Below are positions 48,757-58,040 of a DNA stretch of 64,000 bases, in pieces. Made by a program: the position numbers and the translations under genes. The notes under the pieces were generated by a model, which saw nothing but the letters and a program-made list of their open reading frames with translations, was not told the origin of the DNA and did no database searches. Numbering within the stretch: the stretch's first letter is position 1; each line of letters opens with the position of its first letter. Origin of the DNA: Bacillota bacterium (GTDB lineage Bacteria; Bacillota; Clostridia; Acetivibrionales; DSM-1351); assembly GCA_023460955.1 (NCBI GenBank), contig JAEWOH010000062.1:1-64000 (forward strand), written 5' to 3'.

Positions 48757-50447
48757 TGTTCTGACAACTCACAGCTATTTGCTATTCTAACACAGTTTCT
48801 TCCACCTTCCTTTGCCTTGTAGAGTGCATTATCAGCGTCTCTGATTAGCTCCATCTGGTTGCCTGAAATATCAGGAAAGCTGCTAATACCAAAACTTGCT
48901 GTGACAGATGCAGAAATTACATTATCCTTTACTATATTATTAGCTACCTTTAAACGTAGTTCCTCTATTTTTTCAAAAGCTTCAACTGCATTAGTCCTTG
49001 GAAGTATAATAACAAACTCCTCACCCCCAAATCTTGCAACCGTATCGGTAGCTCTCAAATTGTTTTTAATGGTTTGAGCTACACTTTTTAATACGATGTC
49101 TCCAAACAAATGTCCATATGTATCATTAAACTTTTTAAACTTATCAATATCAAGAATAACCAGGGTTAAATCATAACCTAGAGTTCTCGCTGCTTCAACC
49201 TCTTCCTCAAACTTCTGGTGGAAATACACTCTGTTATATACTCCGGTAAGGCCATCAACAGTAGCCATTTCCTGTAGATTTGCATAAAGTTCGGCGTTTT
49301 CTATAGCCATACTGACTTGCTTGCCTATAGTTGTTAAAAGTCGCAAATTATCCTCATCAAAGGTATTTATGTTTTTGTGTTCAATGAGTGTCAAACCAAA
49401 TTTTCTGGACTTTGAGCTCAAGGGCAAACATATAAATGATCCGATGCCCCTTGTCTGTATAAAGTCGAAATTTTGAGGGTCAACTGAATTTACCATAACA
49501 GCTTTGCCGTTTTCAAGAATATCCAGAAGGAACTTACAATTAATATTATCATTTAAAATTGCTAGGTCTTCTCTCTTTTGAATATTTGTAAATTGAACCT
49601 TCAACTTATTTTTCTTATGGTCAAGCAGAACAATTGTGGAATAGTTAACTCCCATAACGCCAATAATTACGTCATTAACAAAGTTAAGTAAGTCATTTAT
49701 TTCTAATATAGATCCAATGGCTTCACTTATCTGCTGAAGGGTATAGAATTCTGCAATGCTTGAAGTTAATCTGAGATTTGTATTTTCAAGCTTTCTATTT
49801 GTCTCCATTAGTTTGTCGTATTGGTTCTTTATTTCATCCTGAGCCAATTCCAACTGCTCATATTTCTCCCCTAACTCAATTACAAGCCTTGCATTTTCCA
49901 TCTCATTTTTCAGACTGCTTCTGTATACAGCTAAACTTATTTTTATTATAACTACAAGTAAAAAATACATGCAAATCAATTTAAATATGTTATAAAACAA
50001 TAGGCCAAAATTTATATTTACATTTTTAATAAAGATAAAATCAACAACTAAATATCCTAATTTAAGCGCAGCACTAAAGCCCAAAAGTTTAAACGCCGCT
50101 TTACTTCCCTTATGGAGGCTGAGAAAAACAAGCGGTATTATTAATATTGAAGCCTCTATTGCATTGTAATAATTAATTGCAAAAATAGATAAAAGCCCAA
50201 CTTCCACATATCTGAATATAATAAATGTATTGTCCGAATACAGTTTTATGCTATAAACAATCGTGGTTTTTATTGCATTAAACACAAACAATAGGATAAT
50301 TGCAATGTTTAACATCCACCCTTGTTTTATTAATGTATATGAGTCAATATTAAAAATATCTCTGATAACAAAGCTTGATATCAGTAATACAATAAATACC
50401 CAGCAAAGGTTCACTAAAACCTTCTCATATTTTTGTATCTTGTTCAT
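48753..50447 (-). CDS. Diguanylate cyclase (membrane + GAF + GGDEF)
   Basis: 564 aa. Six to seven membrane helices (about 10-180), a coiled coil (~185-240), a GAF domain (about 240-385) and a GGDEF domain with G-G-E-E-F at 474-478, the active variant. An inhibitory I-site R465-A-T-D468 lies five residues before it, so product feedback is expected. Makes cyclic di-GMP. The neighbouring HD-GYP protein (54732-56204) shares a GAF domain and could break it down. Confidence 0.92.
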   Translation of the reverse strand: MNKIQKYEKVLVNLCWVFIVLLISSFVIRDIFNIDSYTLIKQGWMLNIAIILLFVFNAIKTTIVYSIKLYSDNTFIIFRYVEVGLLSIFAINYYNAIEASILIIPLVFLSLHKGSKAAFKLLGFSAALKLGYLVVDFIFIKNVNINFGLLFYNIFKLICMYFLLVVIIKISLAVYRSSLKNEMENARLVIELGEKYEQLELAQDEIKNQYDKLMETNRKLENTNLRLTSSIAEFYTLQQISEAIGSILEINDLLNFVNDVIIGVMGVNYSTIVLLDHKKNKLKVQFTNIQKREDLAILNDNINCKFLLDILENGKAVMVNSVDPQNFDFIQTRGIGSFICLPLSSKSRKFGLTLIEHKNINTFDEDNLRLLTTIGKQVSMAIENAELYANLQEMATVDGLTGVYNRVYFHQKFEEEVEAARTLGYDLTLVILDIDKFKKFNDTYGHLFGDIVLKSVAQTIKNNLRATDTVARFGGEEFVIILPRTNAVEAFEKIEELRLKVANNIVKDNVISASVTASFGISSFPDISGNQMELIRDADNALYKAKEGGRNCVRIANSCELSEH

Positions 50448-50493
50448 AGTTCCTCCATGTTCCGTCCTGCATTATTTAAATAATCTAAAAAAT

Positions 50494-52572
50494 CTAGATT
50501 TTAAATTTTTCCCAATAAATTTCAATAATATCTCCTGACAGTATGGTGTCTGTAAAGTTTGCAACTCTTCCATTAAGCTTAAGTACTATGTTGCCTTTTG
50601 GTAACGTCAAATCAAAATCAATATAATTAAATACATCTACAAAAATGTATGATTTATTGTTTTCCAATTTTATTTTTTCACCATTTACAGTAATAATAAA
50701 ACCATCATCTTTAATTTTTTCTTCTTCGTTTGTTATATAACTATCATTCTCAATCTTATCAAGATTGTTATTTTCCTGTTTTACTGCCGAGAAGGTAATA
50801 ATGTCATTCTCTACAAGATTATAATCCATACTTTCTGACTGACCATTTACTAAAAGAAGACAGTCAGGTTGATTCAAATTGAACTCTGAGACCAGCTGGT
50901 CAAGGTTATATATCTCTTTAATAAAAATCTCATCGCCTTCGTTAATTTCTGAAGAATGACTCTTGCTTTCACCATTTACGGTTATTTGAGGTACAAGCTT
51001 TAGCCTATCATTATTAAGACTTATTGTCAGACCATTTGGATTGAGAAGATACTCGTAAATATGCTTAATAGCATTTTTCCCATTAATTGCTGGGTTAACA
51101 GTAATGCTATCTCCTACAGAAATATTTGTATCCAGACTGGCCGATTTATTATTTACTAAAATTTCAGCAGCAATGCCATGTTCTCCTTTTAAAAACACAG
51201 GCTTGCCATTAAGCGTGAATTTAAGTGCCTTGCCTGATCTGCCAATCAACTTGTCCGGATTAAACCCCACAAGAATGAGGGCATCAGCCACTGTGAGCTT
51301 TTTTGAATTCAAAAGCTGTATTTTATCTCCATTGACAGTTACAGACAGAAAATCCTGACCTTTATTTGAATGAGCCATCATGGCAATTCCAAATGGAGTA
51401 ATGGATTCAGGGCCTGACAACTTTCTTAGTTTCGTCTTTATATTTTGAATTACATCTCTACCTCTTACTGCAACCCTATCTTTACTAATCCCGAGTTTTT
51501 CTGCAATCCTGTTAGTCAGACCCGGAACCTGGCTGCCCCCGCCTATAAGAAAAACAGCATTTGGTGCCTTCTGATTAAATTCGAGTATCTTATCCGAAAT
51601 ACTATCTGCAAGAAAATCAATGGCAGGCTTCAGAAGTTCAAGAGCCTCCTTGCTGCTGGTATGATTTTTCTTACCTAATATATCGGTAAATTTTATCGTG
51701 TCTAAACCCGAGGTTATAGAAACCTTTATTTTTTCTGCAGTGTTAAAATCCACTAAATATTCTTGAGCTATTTTTTCAGTTATCTCGTCTCCGGCCACAG
51801 GCACCATTCCATATGCTACAACTGACCCATCCTTGGTAATTGCAATATCCGAGGTACCAGCCCCAATGTCTACCAATACCAGATTTAAAAGTCTCAAGTC
51901 CTTTGGTATTGTAACGTTTATAGCTGCAATAGGCTCCAGAGTCAGGCCCGCAACCTGAAGGCCGACTTTTTCCATAACTGTATAAAGGCTATCAACAACT
52001 ACATGCGGTAAAAAGGTCGCTAAAACTTCTACTCCTATTTTCTTGCCTTTATGGCCTATTAACGAGGATATTACATAACCATTTAAATAGTAATTTATCA
52101 CACTGTAACCAACACAATAAAAAGGTATTTTCTCTTCGCTGGAAAGTTCATTATCCAACTGCACCTGAGCATTCTGAATTGCATCTACCTCCATGCTTCC
52201 CACAATGTCAGCGGTTATTTCTCTTCCCTGCTCAACTTCATATTCTATCTTTGCCTGGCTGGTTTTAAGCACCCTACCTGCAGCGGCAATAGCCACTTTT
52301 GTCAATGTAAATCCAAGTACAGCTTCAAGTCTGTCCTTAACTTCCCTGACTACTTCAGCCACTTTACTAATATCATGTATCTGTCCGTCAAGCATGGCTC
52401 GGCTCTTGTGTTCGTATATTTCGGCAGCTATTACTCTGAAGCAATCCTTTTCATATACGCCCACAATACCGACAACTGTCCTTGTACCAATATCTAAAGC
52501 GAATATAACCTCTTCAGTATTAAAATTATCTGTTATTTCAACTTTTTTGACTGTCTTTGGTTTGTTTGGCAT
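50494..52572 (-). CDS. FtsA-like actin-fold protein with long C-terminal extension
   Basis: 692 aa, much longer than FtsA (about 420). Residues 20-420 form an FtsA/PilM-type ATPase: FALDIGTRTVVGIVG (phosphate 1), LVDIGAGTSDIAI (phosphate 2), FLIGGGSQVPGL (adenosine). The 1C-like insertion region is present (AAAGRVLKTSQAKIEYEVEQ). The last 270 residues hold several short beta domains (SVTVNGDKIQLL, FTLNGKPVFL, ITVNGESKSHSSE, FIITVNGEKIKL), perhaps ubiquitin/ThiS-like repeats. Possible role in division or pilus assembly. Upstream of it is nth. Confidence 0.85.
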   Translation of the reverse strand: MPNKPKTVKKVEITDNFNTEEVIFALDIGTRTVVGIVGVYEKDCFRVIAAEIYEHKSRAMLDGQIHDISKVAEVVREVKDRLEAVLGFTLTKVAIAAAGRVLKTSQAKIEYEVEQGREITADIVGSMEVDAIQNAQVQLDNELSSEEKIPFYCVGYSVINYYLNGYVISSLIGHKGKKIGVEVLATFLPHVVVDSLYTVMEKVGLQVAGLTLEPIAAINVTIPKDLRLLNLVLVDIGAGTSDIAITKDGSVVAYGMVPVAGDEITEKIAQEYLVDFNTAEKIKVSITSGLDTIKFTDILGKKNHTSSKEALELLKPAIDFLADSISDKILEFNQKAPNAVFLIGGGSQVPGLTNRIAEKLGISKDRVAVRGRDVIQNIKTKLRKLSGPESITPFGIAMMAHSNKGQDFLSVTVNGDKIQLLNSKKLTVADALILVGFNPDKLIGRSGKALKFTLNGKPVFLKGEHGIAAEILVNNKSASLDTNISVGDSITVNPAINGKNAIKHIYEYLLNPNGLTISLNNDRLKLVPQITVNGESKSHSSEINEGDEIFIKEIYNLDQLVSEFNLNQPDCLLLVNGQSESMDYNLVENDIITFSAVKQENNNLDKIENDSYITNEEEKIKDDGFIITVNGEKIKLENNKSYIFVDVFNYIDFDLTLPKGNIVLKLNGRVANFTDTILSGDIIEIYWEKFKI

Positions 52573-52597
52573 GTACTATCCCCACTTTAAATAGTTT

Positions 52598-53236
52598 TTA
52601 CCTTTTACTTTTAGTATAGTAATCGCAAAAGCTGTTTATCCTGCAGTTTTCACAATCCGGCTTTCTTGCATTGCAAACTTCTCTTCCATGAAAGACAAGT
52701 CTGTGGCAAAAATCAGCCCATCTCTCCTTTGGTACGATTTTTTGCAAATCGTATTCTATCTTTTCAGGATCCTGATTCTTAGTCAGTCCAATGTGATTTG
52801 ACAACCTTTTTGCATGTGTATCTACCACTACTCCCTGAATACCATATATTTCGTATAATACAAGGTTGGCAGTTTTTCTTCCTACCCCCGGAAGCTGTAA
52901 TAAAGCTTCCATATTGTCCGGGATTTTGCCGTCATATTTTTCGACCAGCTGCTTACAGCAGGCAATTATATTTTTTGCCTTGTTTCTGTAAAAGCCTGTT
53001 GACTTTATGTCCTGTTCCAGCTCAGAAAGGTCTGCATTGGCAAAATCCTCAGCAGTTTTATATTTTTTGTATAAATCTTTTGCAACTATATTTACCCTTG
53101 CATCGGTACACTGGGCTGCCAACTGTGTGGATATCAGCAGCTGCAGCGGACTTTCATATTGAAGAGAGCACTCCGCGTTAGGATACAATTCATCAAAAGT
53201 TTTTAATATTTCTTCCACTTTTTGTTTTTTATTCAT
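52598..53236 (-). CDS. nth: Endonuclease III
   Basis: 212 aa. Helix-hairpin-helix LPGVGRKTANL with catalytic K121, catalytic D139 (VVDTHAKR), and a 4Fe-4S cluster C188-x6-C195-x2-C198-x5-C204. Removes oxidised pyrimidines and cleaves abasic sites. The start overlaps the glgA stop by 4 bases. Confidence 0.97.
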   Translation of the reverse strand: MNKKQKVEEILKTFDELYPNAECSLQYESPLQLLISTQLAAQCTDARVNIVAKDLYKKYKTAEDFANADLSELEQDIKSTGFYRNKAKNIIACCKQLVEKYDGKIPDNMEALLQLPGVGRKTANLVLYEIYGIQGVVVDTHAKRLSNHIGLTKNQDPEKIEYDLQKIVPKERWADFCHRLVFHGREVCNARKPDCENCRINSFCDYYTKSKR

Positions 53237-54708
53237 GCGGTGATACCTTTTTTATCTAATGCCTTTCTATAAATATCAAGGTACGCCAAACTGGGCTTTT
53301 TCCATGAAAAATCACTATTAAGGCCTCTGACTACCAACTTATTCCATTCATAAGGTTTATTCTTATATACACTAATAGCTCTTATAACAGTATTCTTAAA
53401 AGCACTCACTGAAAATTCCTCAAAAGAAAATCCGTTGCCTTCATTATTATTCTCATCATAATCAATTATTGTCTCAGCCAATCCGCCTGTGGCTCGTACC
53501 ACAGGAATTGTTCCGTATCTCAGGCTTATAATCTGCCCCAATCCACAGGGTTCAAACCGTGAAGGCATCAAAAACATATCACTGGATGAGTAAATTCTCT
53601 TAGCCAAATCAGAATTAAATTCAAAAACTGCCGCAACATTTTCCGGATATTGGGACATCAGTCGGAAGAAGACTTTGTGATAATAGTCATCTCCCAAGCC
53701 TAATACTGCCAGCTGCACGTTTTCTTTCTCAATGAGTTCTTCAATACTCCCGATCAAAAGTTCAAGGCCTTTCTGACCTGTCAGCCTGGATACAAGACCA
53801 AATAAAGGTGCGGAAGAATCTTGCTTCAACCCAAGTTCCTTTTGTAATGCCTTTTTATTCTCAATTTTCAATTGGGGCGTGGAAACATCGTAATTAACGT
53901 GCAAACATTTGTCTTCCTTTGGATTAAACTCTTCATAAGAAATACCATTAACTATTCCAAAAAGATCATTCTTTCTGCTTTCCAGTATTCCTTCCATTCT
54001 TTCTCCATAGGCCGATGTAAGTATTTCTTCGGCATACTGCTTGCTTACTGTATTTATAATATCGGCATAAACCAATCCACACTTACTAAAGCTGAACATT
54101 CCATAAAATTCGGATTTTTCGGGATTAAAGTAATCAGATTGAAGATTGAGATATTCTGTTACCTCTACTCCAAAATTTCCTTGATACTCAAGGTTATGAA
54201 TTGTATAAACCGTAGAGATATTTTTGTACAATTTGTTCTCTTTATACTTTTCCTTCAGCAACAGACATACCGGTCCTGTATGCCAGTCATTACAATGAAT
54301 TATATCGGGTTCAAAATCGATATATTTTAGCATCTCCAAAGTAGCTTTACATAATAATATAAACCTTTGAGCATCATCGTTGTAACAATAAATACCCTCT
54401 CTGTTGTAGTAATGGTGGTTCTCTATAAAATATACCGGAATGTCATTTCGTTTGCTGTCAAATATTTTCCCTTGCTTGATTATGCAGGTTTCTTTCCTGT
54501 TTCCCATTTCAACCGGGAAATCACAGGTATAGGTTAATTGCTCCTTAATAAAGCCGTATCTGGGCATTATTATCCTAACATCATGTCCAAGGAGAGATAA
54601 TTCCTTAGGCAGTGATCCAGCCACATCAGCCAAGCCGCCTGTTTTTGCAAAGGGGTCCACTTCGGCTGAAACAAAAAGTACTTTAAGTTTATTATTATCA
54701 AGCTTCAC
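53233..54708 (-). CDS. glgA: Glycogen synthase (ADP-glucose)
   Basis: 491 aa from the GTG at 54708, 7 bases after GGAGG; a longer frame reaches into the upstream gene. GT5 family: K-x-G-G-L (AKTGGLADVAGSLP) near residue 20 for ADP-glucose, DIIHCNDWHTG, and the C-terminal SRFEPCGLGQI with the E-x7-E pattern. Adds glucose to glycogen. No other glg genes in this window. Confidence 0.95.
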   Translation of the reverse strand: MKLDNNKLKVLFVSAEVDPFAKTGGLADVAGSLPKELSLLGHDVRIIMPRYGFIKEQLTYTCDFPVEMGNRKETCIIKQGKIFDSKRNDIPVYFIENHHYYNREGIYCYNDDAQRFILLCKATLEMLKYIDFEPDIIHCNDWHTGPVCLLLKEKYKENKLYKNISTVYTIHNLEYQGNFGVEVTEYLNLQSDYFNPEKSEFYGMFSFSKCGLVYADIINTVSKQYAEEILTSAYGERMEGILESRKNDLFGIVNGISYEEFNPKEDKCLHVNYDVSTPQLKIENKKALQKELGLKQDSSAPLFGLVSRLTGQKGLELLIGSIEELIEKENVQLAVLGLGDDYYHKVFFRLMSQYPENVAAVFEFNSDLAKRIYSSSDMFLMPSRFEPCGLGQIISLRYGTIPVVRATGGLAETIIDYDENNNEGNGFSFEEFSVSAFKNTVIRAISVYKNKPYEWNKLVVRGLNSDFSWKKPSLAYLDIYRKALDKKGITA

Positions 54709-54731
54709 GTAGTTACCTCCAAATTGTCGAA

Positions 54732-56204
54732 TCAAACCAAATCTCTAATCATTTTGATAAATACATCGGATATTTCAGGGTCAAACTGTATTCCTTTACA
54801 GCGCTCAATTTCATTTATAGCCAAATCCATTGGCATTCCCTTCCTGTATGTTCTATCACTGGTCATAGCATCAAAAGCGTCTGCTATACATAGTATTCTA
54901 CCCAATAAACTTATTTCATCACCGATGAGTTTATTGGGATAACCGCTGCCATTATAGTTTTCGTGGTGTTCAAGGATAGCTCTTAACCCACCTCTTAAAA
55001 ACTCAACATTTTTTAATATATTATAAGAAATTTGAGGATGCTTTTTAATTTCTTCATATTCTTGTTCGGAGAGCTTATCGGTTTTATTCAAAATTGCTGC
55101 CGAGATTCCTATTTTACCAATATCATGAAGTAATGCTGCATATCTCAAATCCTGAATCACATCTTCATCCAAGTTCATGCTGGAGGCAATTTCACACGAT
55201 ATTTCCATAACTCTCTGACAATGTCCACTGGTATAAGAGTCCTTTGCTTCAATTGCGTTTACAAGTGACATAACCGTTTGAATATATCCCGTATTCAGAC
55301 TTTCCGAATACTTTAACAATTCTTCGTTTTTTAACCTTAATTCTTCTTTTGCAATGTTCAAATTGTTAATGTTATCATTAAGATCATCGTTAACTGCAGC
55401 TGTTTCTTCATACAAGGCTTCAATTTCTTGTTTTTGCAAATAAACATCACTAAAAAGCTGAGATTTATTCATTGCTACAGCGGCGTAATTTGCAATACTC
55501 ATTAAGAAAGATAGATTAACCTTCTTAAAGGTATTTTTTGCCTTTGTCTCAATAAAAATAACTCCCAGCTGTTCACTTGAAATGCTAAGTGGTATTGCAA
55601 GTTTATCTCCGAAGATACCTCTGCTTTTTATAAATATGTTTGTATTTACTACTATTGAATTTGATGCAAAGCATTTTGCTATTACTGAATCGCTGTCAAA
55701 GGCTTTCCCCACTTCATTATATGATTCACCAAGCTCATACTTGCAAAAGATATCGGAGGAATCAATATCGTTAAAACATATCAGGCATCTGTCACACCCG
55801 GTAAATTTACGAAAAACCTCAAATACATATTCAACAATATTATCCATATCCATTGTCGAATTGAATTTCTCTGAGGTTACCCTTAATACTTCAAGCTCGT
55901 TTTGTTTTTCTACCAATAGTTTGAATGTTTTTAAAGAATTCCGTTCGTTTCCGGGATATGATAAGCGTCTATGTATATTGTGTAAGCCTGTATATTTATT
56001 TATAACATTTCTAGCTTTGGTATTTCTTTTAAAAATCAGATAAAGAAAATCCAGAATATTGAGTAATACTATAAATACACCTAAAATAAAACTAATGATT
56101 AAATAAATCTTAGCCTCACTGAAATAACCGTAAAGAAATATAGGTAAAGCTATTATTCCGACAATACACTTAACTATTTGGGAATAATACTTAAAAAAAT
56201 TCAT
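54732..56204 (-). CDS. HD-GYP domain protein with GAF domain
   Basis: 490 aa. Two N-terminal helices (about 12-60), a GAF domain (about 115-270), a coiled coil (~275-320) and an HD-GYP domain: HD360-361 (LLHDIGKIGI), HH413-414 (EHHENYNGSGYP) with G-Y-P at 421-423, and DAFDAMTSDRTYR. Such enzymes cut cyclic di-GMP or, in some, cyclic GMP-AMP. The residues of the metal site are complete. It lies upstream of glgA. Confidence 0.92.
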   Translation of the reverse strand: MNFFKYYSQIVKCIVGIIALPIFLYGYFSEAKIYLIISFILGVFIVLLNILDFLYLIFKRNTKARNVINKYTGLHNIHRRLSYPGNERNSLKTFKLLVEKQNELEVLRVTSEKFNSTMDMDNIVEYVFEVFRKFTGCDRCLICFNDIDSSDIFCKYELGESYNEVGKAFDSDSVIAKCFASNSIVVNTNIFIKSRGIFGDKLAIPLSISSEQLGVIFIETKAKNTFKKVNLSFLMSIANYAAVAMNKSQLFSDVYLQKQEIEALYEETAAVNDDLNDNINNLNIAKEELRLKNEELLKYSESLNTGYIQTVMSLVNAIEAKDSYTSGHCQRVMEISCEIASSMNLDEDVIQDLRYAALLHDIGKIGISAAILNKTDKLSEQEYEEIKKHPQISYNILKNVEFLRGGLRAILEHHENYNGSGYPNKLIGDEISLLGRILCIADAFDAMTSDRTYRKGMPMDLAINEIERCKGIQFDPEISDVFIKMIRDLV

Positions 56205-56327
56205 GTATTCCTCCGAGTGGTTGTTCTAAATGTAGTATATATTACCACAATCTAATTTTAAGGTTTTTTGACGATATTAGCAACATAAATCTAATATTTC
56301 GTTTATTATTAGAATTTTTAAGCACAT

Positions 56328-56369
56328 TGACAAAAAAGATACCGCGGGTTACGCGGTATCTTTTTTGTC
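56328..56369. terminator. Two-way terminator between htrA and the HD-GYP gene
   Basis: GACAAAAAAGATACCGCG and CGCGGTATCTTTTTTGTC form an 18-bp perfect stem with a 5-nt loop, T-rich on both sides. Confidence 0.95.
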
Positions 56370-56379
56370 AATTAATAAA

Positions 56380-57969
56380 TTATTTAGTCTCGCCAAGTTT
56401 AACCTTAACAGTTTTGGTTTTTCCTTCTCTATAAATTTCAATTGAGACGGTATCACCCGGTTTATGTTTATTCTTTTGATCTTCGAGATCAGCGAAAGAC
56501 TTAACTTTCTTATCATCAAACTTAGTAATTACATCACCCGCTTGAATACCTGCTTTTTCAGCAGCACCAAGAATTTCAACGCTGGCTACATATACACCCA
56601 TTGGCATATTATTTTCTTTTGCTATATCTTCAGTATATCTTTGATCAACAGATATACCCAGGTAAGGTTTGGATATATATGTGTTTTTTATAAGTTCGTC
56701 TGCAATCTTTTTAGCATCATTTACAGGTATAGCAAAACCAAGACCTTCAAAACCTGTTGCTACCATTTTTACAGTGTTAACGCCAATCAACTGTCCCTTT
56801 ATATTAACTAACGCACCGCCGCTGTTACCAGGGTTTATTGCCGCATCAGTCTGAACAAGTCGAATTTTTCTGCCACCGTCAAGCTGAACAGTTCTATTCA
56901 AACCGCTTATTACTCCCTGTGTTACAGAACCCATATATTCAAGTCCTCCGGGATTTCCTATTGCAATGGCAGGTTCTCCGACTTTTAAGTCATCTGAATT
57001 ACCAAACTCAATTGTGTTAAGATTATTCTCATTTATTTTCAGAACAGCAAGGTCGGTTTTTGAGTCATAGCCTTTAACTTCAGCTACATACGGCTTATCT
57101 ATTTTATTTGGCAAGTATACTTGAATTTTTGCTCCAGCCTGAACTTTTCTGGTTCTATCATTTATTGCATTTTCTATTACATGGTGGTTGGTAAGAATAT
57201 ATCCATCAGAGCTTATTATTATACCGGAACCTTCACCACCCTCGGATTGTACTCCAAACAAATCATTTGCATTCTGGTAGGTAGTTCTGATACCAACCAC
57301 AGAAGGACCTACTTTTTCAGCAACGCTGGTTACTGCAGATTCAGCAGTCTGTACTATCTCAACCCTTTTCAGCTCACCTGGTTGAAGTTGGGTGTTTTGA
57401 GAATTTGTGGAACTGCCGCCGAAAAAGCTCCTTAGTTCAGGTTGAATTACAGGGGCTACACCCAACAGCATAACTGTAAGAATTGCTCCTCCGATAATTG
57501 AGCTTACAATAGATACGAGGATATACTTCCAGGCTTCGGACTTTTTTTGAGTCTTTCTGTAATTTTCTCTGTAATAGTTGTTATTCTGACCATTTACATT
57601 TCCCTGGAAGTTTTGCATTTGCCATACTCTCTGTGTTTCTTGAACTCTATTATAATTATTATTTTCAGATGCAGGGTTAGGATTAACGTTATTATTTTGC
57701 TCTGTCTGAACTACAGAAGGCTCCTGTAATTTATCCTCAAAATACGGCTGTTGATTTGAATTTACATTCTCAAGTCCTCCCTGTTGCTCTGAAAACGTTT
57801 TTTCATCCGGCACATCAGCAGAAGGAATATCTTTTGAACTTCCCACTTCACTATTATCTATGTGAGATATAGTTTCAGGCTCTTTAACAACCTCATTTTG
57901 TTCAATATTATTAAGCCTGCTATTTAATTCTGTTGATACATCATTTTTTTCGTTTCTATCATCGTTCAT
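56380..57969 (-). CDS. htrA: HtrA/DegP-type serine protease
   Basis: 529 aa. Long acidic, Asn/Gln-rich cytoplasmic N-terminus (1-145), one helix (about 148-172), trypsin-like domain with catalytic H263 (TNHHV), D306 (KTDLAV) and S383 (GNSGGA), and one C-terminal PDZ domain (~435-525). Acts outside the membrane on misfolded proteins. Sits 71 bases behind the histidine kinase gene and is closed by a strong terminator, which suggests it is part of the same regulatory unit. Confidence 0.95.
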   Translation of the reverse strand: MNDDRNEKNDVSTELNSRLNNIEQNEVVKEPETISHIDNSEVGSSKDIPSADVPDEKTFSEQQGGLENVNSNQQPYFEDKLQEPSVVQTEQNNNVNPNPASENNNYNRVQETQRVWQMQNFQGNVNGQNNNYYRENYRKTQKKSEAWKYILVSIVSSIIGGAILTVMLLGVAPVIQPELRSFFGGSSTNSQNTQLQPGELKRVEIVQTAESAVTSVAEKVGPSVVGIRTTYQNANDLFGVQSEGGEGSGIIISSDGYILTNHHVIENAINDRTRKVQAGAKIQVYLPNKIDKPYVAEVKGYDSKTDLAVLKINENNLNTIEFGNSDDLKVGEPAIAIGNPGGLEYMGSVTQGVISGLNRTVQLDGGRKIRLVQTDAAINPGNSGGALVNIKGQLIGVNTVKMVATGFEGLGFAIPVNDAKKIADELIKNTYISKPYLGISVDQRYTEDIAKENNMPMGVYVASVEILGAAEKAGIQAGDVITKFDDKKVKSFADLEDQKNKHKPGDTVSIEIYREGKTKTVKVKLGETK

Positions 57970-58040
57970 TGAAAAGTCCCCTTTCTCATCAATATATTTA
58001 TATTTTAGTTATTCAATTTTAAAAAACTGTGAACAAAGTG

